A stretch of DNA of 64,000 bases. Source: Corallium rubrum (lineage: Eukaryota; Cnidaria; Anthozoa; Scleralcyonacea; Coralliidae). Positions 1 through 10,799 of this stretch are shown here, in pieces. Where the stretch lies: the NCBI GenBank assembly GCA_964035015.1, contig OZ036003.1:4268407-4332406 (forward strand), in the 5' to 3' direction. The position numbers and the translations under genes were made by a program. The notes below the pieces were generated by a model. The model searched no databases and was not told where the DNA came from. It saw nothing but the letters and a program-made list of their open reading frames with translations. Within the stretch, counting starts at the first letter, position 1; each line of letters starts with the position of its first letter.

Positions 1-1109
1 GCAGAACCCTTCATCGCATTTTACTCTAATGAAGGGCTCCACTTGAAACGTCAGTATTTCGTTACTAAAATTCTCGGCAGTTTATCATCTTTTCACTTAA
101 TTTGTTCTATCTAAAACACTGCCTACACAGCATTCTTTTTTATAGAACATAAGATATTAGCATTTAAACACAGTTTAAGTTTAGAAATTGAAAGACTTTC
201 ACGGTTCTTAGCACTTTAACTCTTTCCTGACCGAGTCGGTCTTTGGTATTTGACTCTGGTTAACGCCAGACGATTTTATTCACCTCAGGGGAAACACTCG
301 GACAGGAATGAGTTATAGGTATCTAATTATTAATTAGTTAGATTAAACTTTAAATTAAACTTACTCTGTGATGTTTATTAAAAGAACTGAATGCTTCATC
401 CGCGTAATTCGTAACATTTTCATTGTGACCTAAACGTAATGGTCATAAAATATCTAAAACATCAAATCAAGCTAATGCATCAAAGCATTTTATGATAATG
501 GAAATATAGTAAGGTTAGATATACTGCCGAAACAGAGAACGGAGGAGTCTAACGTTTCGAGCGAAGGCCCTTCGTCAGAGAGGACGTTTTTCTTTTATTT
601 AACACCTCTGAAGACATTATTTCTGTTTAGCAAGGGGAGCGTTTTCACTTTATATATTTATCTATTTTTACTCTCGCTCATCCTTTTTACACCCCCTAGC
701 TTCTTGCTCATCGACGGTATGAATAGCAAATGTCTTTCGCATCTCATTATCGATTTGTAATTGTTATTTTGATTTGATTGGCTAATTTTTCGTATCTCAT
801 TATCAATTTGTTATTGTTATTTTTATCTGATTGGCTTATTTTTGGTCACATGATTACCTTTCGTATATAAGGTTAGACTCCCACGTTCTCTGTTTCGGCG
901 GTATATCTAACCTTACTAAATTTCGATTGTTGTTTCTACACTGCCTACGCAGCACGCTACTTTTATTGCATTTTTATGATAGTTTAAATATTCAAGATCC
1001 ATTCATTTCTTTATTCATTTCGTATATACGTATATCTTTTAGTTATTCGTATGTATTTTTGACAGAATATGTCCTTTATTAAAAATCGAATATTGTTTCA
1101 CCATCTTAC
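1..1109. other. Left edge: repeat-rich intron of the ADAMTS-like gene
   Basis: No coding exon is seen here. This should be the intron after the last visible ADAMTS-like exon. Positions 200-330 hold one copy of a dispersed ~105-bp repeat (core AACGCCAGACGATTTTATTC) also found near 42950-43265 and 63346-63560. Positions 1-60, 500-590 and 838-950 carry motifs of a dispersed hairpin family (AAGGGC-loop-GCTCGAAACG) seen again near 14185 and 48940. The rest is unrecognised AT-rich sequence. Confidence 0.6.
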
Positions 1110-3117
1110 CACATTGGAATGGCTCGGAGTTGATATCATTTGAACGGTAAACAACGTGAAGTGTTGTCTGAAAAGAAGTGAACGATGTTTTATCAGACCT
1201 TCCATGCATGATTTTTGACGAGTGCAAATGGTTTTACAAGCTAAATTACGTCTTAAAAACAATCAATGTTATTGGTGATACCTTTTGGTCTTTTGTTACC
1301 AGAGGCTGGATGTAATAGGTATTGTCATTAATCTTGAAATAGCCACTGCAAGTACAGGAAATAAAACATATATTGGTGTTGATGCTGCTGTTAGTGTTGG
1401 TGAATGTGTTAGCGTAATTAGCGTTATAGTGCGGTGTTGATGTTGACATAAGTTTTAGTGTTGGTGTTAGCTAGTGTTAGTGGTGGTTTGATAGTAGTGA
1501 CAGTGTTGGTTTTAGCGTGTTAGCGTAATTAGCGTTTTAATGTGGTGTCGGTGTTGTAATTTGGTAGTAGTAGTAGTGGTGTACGAGGTTGGTAGTAGTG
1601 GTGTTGGTAATGGTGGTGGTAGTGGTGTTGGTAGTGGTAATGTTGTTGTTGACGGTGGTGTTAGCCGGTGTTAACGATGTTAGCAGTAGTTCTGTTCATT
1701 GGTGATGGAGTTGGTGATAGTTTTGGTAGTAGTGATGGTGTTGATGGTGTTAGTGATGGTAATGTTGTTAATCATGTTGGTGTTGGTGTTGTTGGTGTTG
1801 GTGTTGGTGTTGATGGTTAGTGATAGTGGTAGTATTGATGATATTGGCGGTAGTGTTGGTGGTGTTGATGGTTAGTGGTAACGTTTGGTGGTGGTGGTGG
1901 TGGTGGTGGTGGCGATGTTAGTAAGAGTGTTGGTGGTAGAATTGATGGTAGTGGTAGTGATGATGATTGTGATGTTAGAAGCAAATATTTCTGGGTCATA
2001 TATATGGTTCTACTTACTGATATCCGTCGCACGTGCTTAAAGCAAGAATTGAATTTTCTTCTTCCCCTCTCACGTGTCCATGAAAAAAACAATCATGCGT
2101 TCTCTATAAAATATATAGTCATATATTTCGACACTTTTATAACAAGTATTTTTAAAAGTACCAAACAGCTTTCGAAACCAATGCAGGTCTTTATTAAATG
2201 TTGTTACCTTTCTTAGAACAGGCGTGCCATCTTTGAGAAAATATCTTTCTTTGTATTTTGGCGAAATCAAACCTCTTAAACAAAACAATCAAAACGAGTT
2301 TTAATATTTTTAATTTAGACACGAACACAATGGCATAGATAAATGTATTCTGTCTTCTTAAAAATCTTCATACCTGTTTGGAACAAGATCTAAGATAATT
2401 GTTTTGCTTTGATAAGAAAAAGATACGCTCTTTTCGACGTTTTCATCCTAAATTAATTAAGAAGTTATAATGATAACAACCACCATAATGCGGTCATGGT
2501 GGTAGTAATGATAATGATAATGGTTATAATGATGATGATGATGATGATGATGATAATAATGGTGGTGGTAGTGATGATGGTGGTGGTGATAATGATGGTG
2601 GTGGTGATAATGATGGTGGTGGTGGTGATAATGATGATGGTGGTGGTGGTGATGATGGTGGTGGTGATGATAATGATAATGACAGTGGTAGTAGTGATAA
2701 TGATAATGGTGGTAATAATGGTGATGTTGATATTGGTGGTAATGATGATGGTAATAGTGGTGGTGGTAATGGTAGTAATAATAATGGTAGCAATTGTGAT
2801 AGTGTGGGTGATTATGATGGTAGAGGTGATGATAGTGATAGTGATATCATGGCGGTAATAATGGTGGTGGTGGTAATGGTGGTGGTGGTAATGATGGTGG
2901 AGATTAAGTACTAAATAAATTAAATATACCATGTACCTCTACAAATTAATTTGTAATATGCATACCTGCTGATGTCCATTCGTAAATATTCCGTTGGAAT
3001 TTATGGAAATTTCCTGTGGATGAACTAATTCATAAGCTTTAAGATTATCCAGGAGTTCTTTGTCTTTAAAATGCAGCACACTATAAATGCCGTGAGTAGT
3101 TTCTTCCAAATGAACAT
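1110..3117 (-). CDS. ADAMTS-like metalloprotease propeptide, exons 2-7 (partial gene)
   Basis: Six minus-strand exons: 3117-2966, 2447-2374, 2274-2208, 2103-2018, 1345-1300 and 1167-1110. Each is bounded by AG...GT and all phases join without a break. The translation reads like the propeptide of reprolysin (M12B) proteases of the ADAMTS type: a YELVHPQEIS segment, then FSYQSKTIILDLVPN and GLISPKYKERYFLKDG. Next come a cysteine-switch-like region with CFFHGHVRG and LALSTCDGYHGYF, then YYIQPL, and finally HVVYRS ending in FQCG. The family is secreted zinc endopeptidases of the extracellular matrix; the propeptide keeps the enzyme latent. The HExxH catalytic domain and thrombospondin repeats must lie left of the window, so ADAM versus ADAMTS rests on the propeptide alone. 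Exon 1 lies 10 kb upstream. Confidence 0.85.
1380..1965. repeat. Imperfect GTT/GGT-rich simple repeat in ADAMTS-like intron
   Basis: About 580 bases of degenerate GTTGGTGTTAGTGTTGG-like sequence, passing into a pure GGT run near 1890. It lies in the intron between the exons at 2103-2018 and 1345-1300. Long proline/threonine or glycine reading frames across it are artefacts of composition. Confidence 0.9.
2475..2890. repeat. GAT/GGT trinucleotide repeat in ADAMTS-like intron
   Basis: About 415 bases of mixed GATGATGGTGGTG triplets starting roughly 30 bases from the exon that begins at 2447. On the sense strand it forms a long CAC/ATC tract shortly upstream of the splice acceptor. All long open frames here are isoleucine/threonine or valine/methionine runs and are not genes. 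Confidence 0.95.
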
Positions 3118-3255
3118 CTATAAAAAAAATTGACGACGATGAACATTGCTAAGAATTTAACATACCGTAAAATTACCGTGTACCAAAAAAACGTTGAACG
3201 CAGAATACATCACAGTATACAATGAATTGTGTGTAAGTGTTCTTCGAGCCGTTTT

Positions 3256-3470
3256 ATTCAGAAAAAAAATTATCTGAGTTCCTAAGCGGGACTCGAAACC
3301 ACAAACTTCCGATCACCGGTGAGATGCTGTAACCATTGAGCTACTGAGACTGCTCAAATGGCAGGGCAAAGATTACATATGTGTTCAATTTGTACACTTT
3401 CTGATCGCTGGTGAGACGCTCTATAACCATTGAGCTACTGGCATGGGACCGCCTAAGTGATTTAAACGTA
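3256..3470 (-). mobile_element. tRNA-derived SINE fragments
   Basis: On the minus strand there is a tRNA-like module with an A box (AGCTCAATGGTTACAGC) and a B box (GGTTTCGAGTCCCGC), near 3277-3353. A second partial A-box copy lies near 3398-3448. Related modules occur at 15085-15370 and 44775-44880, so this is a dispersed SINE family rather than a tRNA gene. The flanking SINE sequence (3881-3911 and 10754-10790) is also the target of the large transposon. Confidence 0.75.
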
Positions 3471-3512
3471 GGTTGAGTTCGATGTATGACAACCTACGTT
3501 CAAACCATCTCA

Positions 3513-3880
3513 GACCCCGTTTACACGATGCCGGTACAATTTGAAAACGGAACAAAATCGTGCCGGTGTGTAGATACAGGCCAAAAAGTCTTGCGTTTAC
3601 ACGGTGCCGGTATAATATGAGAATTAAGAATACTTTGCGAATACTGCTGACCCAAATACAGTGGTCGTATATATCGTGATTACCGTCATCAAACTGTTAC
3701 GGCACGGGCGTTTACACGATACCGGTTAGTGTTCCGTTTTCATTTCATGCCGTCAAGGAACCCGTCTTCATTTTGTGCCGTTTTCATGTCATTTTTGTGA
3801 CGGTATCGTGTAAACGCAAAGCCTAAACGGCATGATTTTGTTCCGTTTTCAAATTGTACCGGCATCGTGTAAACGGGGTC
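3513..3880. mobile_element. MITE with GACCCCGTTTACAC termini, TCA target duplication
   Basis: Ends are inverted repeats: GACCCCGTTTACACGATGCC at the left and its complement at the right. It is flanked by TCA on both sides (3510-3512, 3881-3883). Inner arms also pair (GGTACAATTTGAAAACGG). A second, larger element with the same GTTTACAC end and a 3-bp duplication lies at 34029-35401. The 3-bp duplication is in the PIF/Harbinger size range, but the superfamily is not proven. Confidence 0.85.
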
Positions 3881-3911
3881 TCAGTCGATCAATGGTTAGA
3901 GTATCACTGGT

Positions 3912-4219
3912 GTATGGTGGCCTATCGTTATCATTCACATTTTTATAATGTTCTAAACAAATGTCAAATTATATCAAAATTAAATTGTAAATGCACTTTT
4001 AATTTGCAAATTAAATTAAAAAATTAAAACTTTATGAATACAAAAGAGAAATTAATTTATTTCTAATTGAAAATAAAATTGAAATTAAATTCAAAATAAA
4101 AATGTAAGTATATTTAAAATAAAAGAAAATTTAAAGTAAAATGAATTTTCAAATGAATTCTCAAATTGAATGCAAATAAAAAATTTTATCGGCCTAGCGC
4201 TATCACAGTATCCCATCAT
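3912..4219 (+). repeat. Left terminal inverted repeat of the alpha-kinase transposon
   Basis: AT-rich 308-base repeat that aligns almost base for base with the complement of 10448-10753. The inner end is CGGCCTAGCGCTA followed by ACAGTATCCCA; the left copy has a small TC insertion there. It ends 17 bases before the transposase ATG, so it probably contains that gene's promoter. Confidence 0.93.
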
Positions 4220-4236
4220 GAATTCCTTGGAACAAC

Positions 4237-6635
4237 ATGGCGGCTGGCTATCTGAGAAATGATGCTTGGCAAAATGATTGTTTGCTACAGGAACAGATGG
4301 AATATTTTGTAAGGCAGGGAATTCATCGGAAAGAAATGTTAGATTTTCTCCAACGGGACTTTCCTCAATATGCATGGAGCATGCCCACCCTTGATAGACG
4401 CCTTCGACATTTCGATATAAGCTACATTGACACCCATGTATCTGTCGATCAGATACGAGAAGCTGTCTCAAAAGAACTCTGTGGTCCTGGCAAACTTTTA
4501 GGGTACCGGGCGATGCACAAGAAAATTCGACAAGAACATGCGTTAAATGTGCCTAGAGATCTTGTTCATGCTGTAATGTACGACCTAGATCCGGATGGTC
4601 TCGAAGCTCGTGCTGTTGGGGCAAAGAAAAAGAAAGCCAAAGGTTGTTTCACAAGCAAAGGACCAAACTGGGTTCACTCGGTTGATGGACACGACAAGAT
4701 GATGGGCTACCATAATAGTACTTTTCCTTTGGCTATTTATGGTTGCTTGGATACATGTAGTAGGAAATTGCTTTTGGCTGCGTATTTGGACCAGTAACTC
4801 CGACCCTAAACTTATTGGACGCTGGTATCTAGAATACTTGTATGAAACTAGAATCATGGCTTCATATATTAGGATGGATAAAGGTACGGAAACTGGAGTA
4901 ATGGCTACCATGCATGCCTTTTTGCGGAATAACCATGCAGATACCACAGATGCGAGTGATACTGTTCTCTATGGTCCATCTACATCTAATCAGGTCAGTA
5001 TAATTACAAATTAATTGGTGAAGGCTTGATTACTAAAAAATAATATGTGTTACTAAGCGTAAGTCTTTAATCTGGCATATCATGTAGATTGAGAGGTGGT
5101 GGAAAGAATTACATGAGAGGATGGAGAAATACTTCAAAGCACAACTTTCTCAGCTGAAAGGCGATCATCATTATGATCCCCATAATGAGACAGATAGGTC
5201 AGTTGTTACAGTTCTCAAAGTTGAAGCCTCAGACTCTTCAGTATAAGCAAACCAGGGGTCCTGTGGCACAGGGTTGTCTTCAATGTTGAATAAAATTCAA
5301 GTAAAATAATGAAAATTTAAATTAAATAAATTTATAAATATAACATTAAGGGTAACAAGCATTTGTTATCCAGTGCTATATTTCCCTTTAATTTTGCATG
5401 ATTTAATTTCATGGATGTACAGTGAATTTCAGTTGGGAGAAAATGTTGTTTTGCCAACTCATAAAAGTGTTTTAGGGGTTGTTGTGGTTATACTTTAAAT
5501 AGGTGGAGAATTGACTTACATGGGCATGTGAGAAAAGTAAAATAGATATTGGAAAAGGAGATGTATAATAATCTTATGTATCATGTGCATTTCAACAACA
5601 TGTATATTCAAACATTTTTGTACTTTTAAGGATGATACTAGCATTTATTCTAATCCCAGTGCTCCAGAAAGAGTTGGATTCTTTCAAAGACACCATTTGG
5701 AACTCTCATAGAATCCGTCAGCAGAAGGATACGGAATTGCCAAAAGGTGTCCCTAATCATATTTATGCATTCCCAGAGGAATATGGGTTAGAAGATTGTG
5801 GTATGTTAAGCATTTTTGAGTCCAGTGATTGCGTTTTTGTACTCCTACTGTATATTGGGTGATGTTCTCTACTTCTCTGAGCTATGTACACATTGATCAA
5901 GCAGAAAAGTGCTTGGCTGCAGTATAAATGGAACCCATAACCTTGGTTTCCTACAGTAGATCCAGTGCTCTAACCACTGATATACAAGCTCTAGTCAGTT
6001 TGGTTTCTACTGCAGTCGAGTTGTTTTCTGGAGTGTGCATAGCTTGGAGAGAATCATCCAACATAGGATGTTGCTCAATGTGGACATGACTCTGAGAGCA
6101 TCAATCAATATATTAGAATCCATTCTAGATGTTGACAGTTTACTCATTATTGGCTTACTGCCTGAAGTTTTGTGATGCATGTGTATAGGTTGTTCACATA
6201 ATTTTTTTCTGATCAGTAGGGATTTCTCTTTGATCAGTAGGGATTTCTCTTATTCAGATTGATTCGGCTTGAGGATCTAAAGCAAATCCATAGATATAAA
6301 GGAGTCAATTTGATCTGATTTAAAAATTCAAATGATTATGATAATGTTGGTGTGTTATGTTTAATGCAAGTGTTGATCATGGTGAAATGATCAGATTCCA
6401 TTGTATATCTTAAGATGCTTTACTTTAATTTTTTATTATTTATCTAGGTTGGCCAGTTACTGAAGATGAGCTTGAAAAAGTGGCACATCAGTCTGGTGTT
6501 CTAGAATATGGTGATGATTTCCTGGAGCAACCTGTAAGGGAAGAATGTAAACGATGGGTGCCAAATGTTAATGATGTTACTTCTGAAGATTGGACTGATG
6601 CCTATTTATATGTTAGAGAGAACTTTTCCCTGTGA
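4237..6635 (+). pseudogene. DDE/integrase-core transposase, 4 exons, one frameshift
   Basis: Exons: 4237-4993, 5088-5197, 5631-5800 and 6448-6635, with GT...AG introns and matching phases. The protein resembles the family annotated in fish, cnidarians and fungi as 'integrase core domain'. An N-terminal DNA-binding region (about residues 1-110) precedes a basic linker GAKKKKAKG and the catalytic core. Candidate catalytic residues are Asp in HSVDGHDKM, Asp in RMDKGTETG and Glu in IERWWKEL. C-terminal segments include LQKELDSFKDTIWNSHRIR and an acidic tail ending at the TGA at 6633-6635. A single extra T in the run at 4772-4775 breaks the frame between the first and second catalytic Asp, so this copy is probably dead unless the base is a sequencing error. 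The start sits 17 bases inside the inverted repeat. Confidence 0.85.
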
Positions 6636-6649
6636 TTCTAAACACAGCA

Positions 6650-6945
6650 TATATATGTAAGAGATAAAGCCCGAGAACAAGGGCTGTATGCTATATACAG
6701 CCCCGAGGACGCGAAGTGTCTTCGTGTCCGTCCTCGCGTCCGAGGGCTGTATATCGCATACAGCCCGACGTTCAAGGGATTTATCTGACTTAATTTATTA
6801 TTGAGGAGGTTTTCCAACAAAGTTTTGTCTTTTTTTCTACCTTGGACAAAGATTTTCCTAGTTTTTTTCTTCATTTCGTATCTAATTAGTATTCAAGGGC
6901 TGTATGCTATATACAGCCCGCGGTACATCAAAGAAAACCGACTCA
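6650..6945. mobile_element. Dispersed MITE (GGGCTGTATGCTATATACAGCCC family)
   Basis: Contains repeated palindromes of the form GGGCTGTATG...ATACAGCCC around CGAGGACGCGAAGTG. A diverged copy in opposite orientation lies at 22583-22862, sharing the stretch with ACCTTGGACAAAGATTTTCC. Both copies start or end near GGGCTTTATC-type sequence. It is a later insertion or a passenger inside the transposon. Confidence 0.7.
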
Positions 6946-6954
6946 ATAATAAAG

Positions 6955-6957
<3 letters not shown>

Positions 6958-7003
<46 letters not shown>

Positions 7004-7060
7004 TAATATATATAATATATATATATAATATATATACAGTATATAATATATATATATATT
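6958..7060. repeat. AT dinucleotide microsatellite
   Basis: A run of alternating TA, about 40 perfect bases followed by imperfect TATAATATA repeats. No gene. Confidence 0.95.
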
Positions 7061-7504
7061 TATTTATACAGTATTCATAATATTTATATACAAAGTTTCA
7101 ATATCTCCAGAACCATTGTAAATATTTCGTTAATATGCCTTTGTCATTTTTAATTGCATACCAGTAATGCTTCAATGCAAACAACTAAGCCTATGAAGAT
7201 AAAAGGACGTGAAAGTATGCAGGCTGAATATTTCTGAGTAGTTTTGTTGCAATGCAGTTATTATCCTTTAATGAAACCAGGTTAAAACAATATTTCCAAT
7301 CCAGTATTTCCAATGATTCTAGAATAAACAATCTAACAGATGGGGCTAGACAGTGAAATTTAAGTGCATGTAGGCAATTGTCGATTTTAGTGATTTTCAT
7401 TTTGTTAGAATAACCAGTTTTATTAGTTATAGCTATATACAAACTTTTACAGGCATATAAACTTTTAAACAACATTTTGTTGCAACGAAAATATATAATA
7501 TTGT

Positions 7505-7625
7505 CTGGGATATGCAAGGGTGTGGGTTGAAAAGAGAGGATGCACAGGAGAAGGAGAAGTGGAGGAAACTGCTGTGGGGAGCTGCCAGCCAACCTCTGTG
7601 TAAGCGAGGAAAACAACTATAAAAC
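7505..7625 (+). mobile_element. 3' end fragment of a non-LTR retrotransposon
   Basis: Plus-strand translation gives a KREDAQEKEKWRKLL-like end followed by a CAGCCAACCTC...GTAAGCGAGGAAAAC hairpin. The same C-terminus and hairpin occur, better preserved, at 48790-48040 on the other strand ([15 protein letters not shown]). This is a short, 5'-truncated copy inside the alpha-kinase transposon. Confidence 0.75.
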
Positions 7626-7904
7626 AAATGTTTTTTTGTTGACTGGTAAGGTCATGCACATGTGTAAAATGGTAAAATAATAGGTAAAATAATAGATTAC
7701 TAGAGTACAATCACAAATCGTAAATCGCAAAAAAAGTTCTCTTCATACAAAAGCTTTATGTTTCACCTTTATATCAATCCATAATCAAAGCTATTTCCCC
7801 TACAAAGTGCTATTAATATCAACTCAACGAAAGTGAACAAGTCAGTCAATAAAGGATAAAATGAAGGTAAAAGTTCCCAAATGCATAATAATTGCAAAAC
7901 AACA

Positions 7905-10364
7905 TCATGACTGCTGCAACTGTGATAAACCTAACAGATTGCAGTAGTCATTGCAGACATGAGAAGATGAAAAATTGGTGATCGCATTAGTGGATAAGTT
8001 TCCAGTGCAAAATAGAAATTCACCATCTGAAAAGGACTCTTTTGTTGCAACTTCAGGATCAAAGAGGTAATAGTCACAACCTTGTATGTCTAAAACCATC
8101 AGTTCCTTATCTGATCGCACAAAGGAATAATGAACAAAGCACTCTGCCTTCTTACACACCTCACTTTCTTCGTCTCCACAAACATCTCCAGTATTGTTAA
8201 TATGTTTGTTAAAGGTGCCAGGAATGAACTCTTCAACAGTGACACATTCATCTGCACACAGCTTTCCAAAGAATATTTTATTGTATTTCAACACTGGACC
8301 AAATTCCTCTAGAACATTGTTTTTCTCCAATTCTTGCTGCAGTCGTGCAGAAAAATTTCTTGCAAGGCAGTGCATTTGGACTACTTTTTTCGTATGCTGC
8401 TCGACAGTTTGACCCAAACTCTCGATATCGGATACAGTTTTGGGCAAGTATTTCTTAACGATCCATGTGGTGCCTTTAAATTCTTTTGTTTGGCTAGTTG
8501 CTTTGAATGCCTGTCGGAATCCCCCTGTGCCAATTAGATCCTTGCTTACAACAAAGTCAACTTTGTCAGGAGTCGGGGCCCAAGCCAAGTTTTCGAAATG
8601 GAACTGATACACAGGTATTTCGGTTACTGATGGCGACTTTATTTCTTTTCCAAGCTTCAACATTTCGACGGCGGACATAAACAACAACAACAACAACAAC
8701 AACAATTTATTTGTACCATACATACAAATTACGTATATACATAAAAATAAAACACAGAATTAAGATGTTCCACATCTTACAATAGATTGGTACTAGCTGC
8801 CTGTAATAACCATATGGGCTAAAAAATACAAGCAGCTAATAAAATGAATTAAATAGTTATTTATATATAGTGACGGAACATTTCAAAATTGGCCTGGCAT
8901 AATATTACAAATATTGAATTAAATATATTATAGTAAATCAGCCAAGCCATCAATAATTATCAATAAATAAAGACAAAAGAGATCTTTTAAATTTAGTCAA
9001 TGAAAATTGCCTCAATTGTTCATCAAGAGAATTCCATATCTTGGGGCCTTGGTATTTTATACTGAAAAGACCATAATTTGTTCTTACCAAAGGAAGGGAA
9101 TATGAAGCCTTAGAGGAGTGTCTAGTATTGTAATTGTGAATTTTATTAACTTGTTTAAAAAAAACTTTCAAAAGCTGGTGGTAGAGCTTTATTATGAAAT
9201 TTGTACATAAAAACATTAATGTGGAAAGTAATTAAATCAGTCAATTTAATTATCTTGGTTTTTCTAAATAACGGACTAGAATGCTCATCAAATTTAGAAA
9301 AAGTTATAATTCTCAATGCTTTTTTTTGTAAAATAAAAAGGGCATTCAAATTTGTGGGTGACGCAGATCCCCAAGCAATTATACCATAAATTAAAAAAGG
9401 ATAGATCAAAGCATAGTAAAGAGTAATTAAAGTGTTCAAATTTATAAAATAGCGAATTTTAGATAACAATCCAATATTTCTTCTTAATTTACTGCAAATA
9501 TATCTAACATGATTTTTCCAATTAAGATTTGAGTCAATAAATATGCCAAGATATTTAACACAATCCTTATTTTCCAACTCCTGATTATTAATATTTAAAA
9601 AAATGGATTGGGTTAAACGCTTTTGTCTTGAGTGAAAAAGTACGAAGTTAGATTTTTCAATATTTAAGGAAAGTTTATTTGCACACAGCCAAATAAAAAT
9701 TTTATCCAATTCCTCATTCAAAACCGCCTCCAACGTTAGCAAATTTTTATTGGCATAAAATAGATTAGAATCATCAGCAAAAAGATGTACATCAAGTAGT
9801 GTACATCTATTGAAATCATTTATATATATACATACTTCGTGGAATGAATTTGCTTGCAGCAGCCTTTCCTCTCACCGGACTTGACTTGGTGGGCACGGAT
9901 TCTACGTCTACGATGTGGATTTTTCTTTTCTTTCCACTGGCCTTACGATACATGTCAGCTGACTCGGACGATGCAGTTCCTTCGGCTTCCACTTTCAACT
10001 TTTTGGCTTCGCCCTCGATAAACCGTACGTAAATTACATTTAGATTTGGAACTTGCTTAATAGATGAACAAGATGGGCCTTGTTCTCCGGCTAATATATC
10101 GCAAACAGTGCCTTCACAAACAACGAAGTGATTCAAGCACACACGTTGTATATTTGGTACCGTCACTTCCTCATACTCGAACGGGACAAACTCTCTCGCA
10201 CCAATTCTTGTGTATTTTTGGGCCTTACCAGAAACATCAGCGCTCAATCGTTGAACAGTAATAGATTCTTCTTCTAAAATTCTAGTACCTGGTGTACTCT
10301 TCTTCCCTGCTCGTTTTGCTGTCATTTGTTTTTTAAAGTTTTTCCACGCTGCTTGATCCGCCAT
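7905..10364 (-). pseudogene. Alpha-kinase (atypical Ser/Thr kinase) cargo gene, split by a LINE
   Basis: Two minus-strand blocks, 10364-9831 (178 codons, starting MADQAAWKNFKK) and 8675-7905 (256 codons plus stop), flank a LINE. Removing it restores one frame, about 434 residues, without needing an intron. The first block is a basic/low-complexity N-terminus. The second is an alpha-kinase domain (MHCK/eEF2K/TRPM7 fold): glycine-rich GTGGFRQAFKA, the likely ATP lysine in WIVKKYLP, EEFIPGTFNKHINNTG, the catalytic-type Asp in LMVLDIQGC, FDPEVAT, GNLSTNAI, and a zinc-type C-x3-C in HVCNDYCNLLGL. Such enzymes phosphorylate Ser/Thr, often in helices. It starts 84 bases inside the right inverted repeat, faces the transposase, and is therefore cargo rather than host sequence. 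With the LINE in place no full product is expected. Confidence 0.85.
8679..9830 (-). mobile_element. 5'-truncated non-LTR retrotransposon inserted in the alpha-kinase gene
   Basis: Minus-strand reverse-transcriptase remnants. They begin at HLFADDSN (the FADD-type catalytic motif, ~9780), continue through WLCANKLSLNIEKSNFVLF, then shift frame near 9160-9200 into a C-terminus with YNTRHS...GPKIWNSL ending at 8950. The element ends in a TTG microsatellite tail (8680-8712). A possible short target duplication (TATG or ATG) lies at both ends. Truncated and frameshifted, so inactive. Confidence 0.85.
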
Positions 10365-10447
10365 TTTAGCATTCGATGCGTCGAAGACACGGCGTGGACA
10401 ACACGAATTACACGAGTCAACACGCGCGACATAGCCGTAACGCAATG

Positions 10448-10753
10448 CATGTTGGGATACTGTAGCGCTAGGCCGATAAAATTTTTTATTTGCATTCAAT
10501 TTGAAAATTCATTTGAAAATTCATTTTACTTTAAATTTTCTTTTATTTTAAATATACTTACATTTTTATTTTGAATTTAATTTCAATTTTATTTTCAATT
10601 AGAAATAAATTAATTTCTCTTTTGTATTCATAAAGTTTTAATTTTTTAATTTAATTTGCAAATTAAAAGTGCATTTACAATTTAATTTTGATTTAATTTG
10701 ACATTTGTTTAGAACATTATAAAAATGTGAATGATAACGATAGGCCACCATAC
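10448..10753 (-). repeat. Right terminal inverted repeat of the alpha-kinase transposon
   Basis: Complementary to 3912-4219 with only scattered differences. It lies directly upstream of the kinase start codon at 10364 and is likely to drive it, as the left copy would drive the transposase. It ends in CCACCATAC, followed by the interrupted SINE. Confidence 0.93.
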
Positions 10754-10799
10754 TGGTGATCAGAAGGTTACAAGTTGTACATATATATTTAATCTTTGC

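Larger units (their letters stand above)
3912..10753. mobile_element. 6.84-kb DNA transposon carrying an integrase-type transposase and an alpha-kinase
   Basis: Bounded by ~307-bp terminal inverted repeats (3912-4219 and 10448-10753) that differ at only a few positions. Terminal bases are GTATGGTGGCCTATCG. The element interrupts a tRNA-derived SINE. TGGT is repeated at 3908-3911 and 10754-10757; because ACTGGT can also be aligned, the duplication is 4 to 6 bases with slight ambiguity at the tip. Inside are a plus-strand four-exon DDE transposase (4237-6635) and a minus-strand alpha-kinase (10364-7905). The two genes face each other, each starting just inside one inverted repeat. Later insertions include a MITE (6650-6940), an AT microsatellite, a LINE scrap (7505-7625) and a LINE splitting the kinase. 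The superfamily is uncertain; 4-6-bp duplications and an rve-like domain fit Ginger- or IS3EU-like groups. Confidence 0.9.

Noticed and set aside
2465-2932. Open frames rich in Ile/Thr or Val/Met
   Set aside because: Artefact of the GAT/GGT triplet repeat in an intron; no natural start or composition.
8679-9830. Normal intron between two alpha-kinase exons
   Set aside because: A GTATGT donor could be proposed at the left, but no AG acceptor adjoins the second block and the LINE with its TTG tail explains the whole interval.
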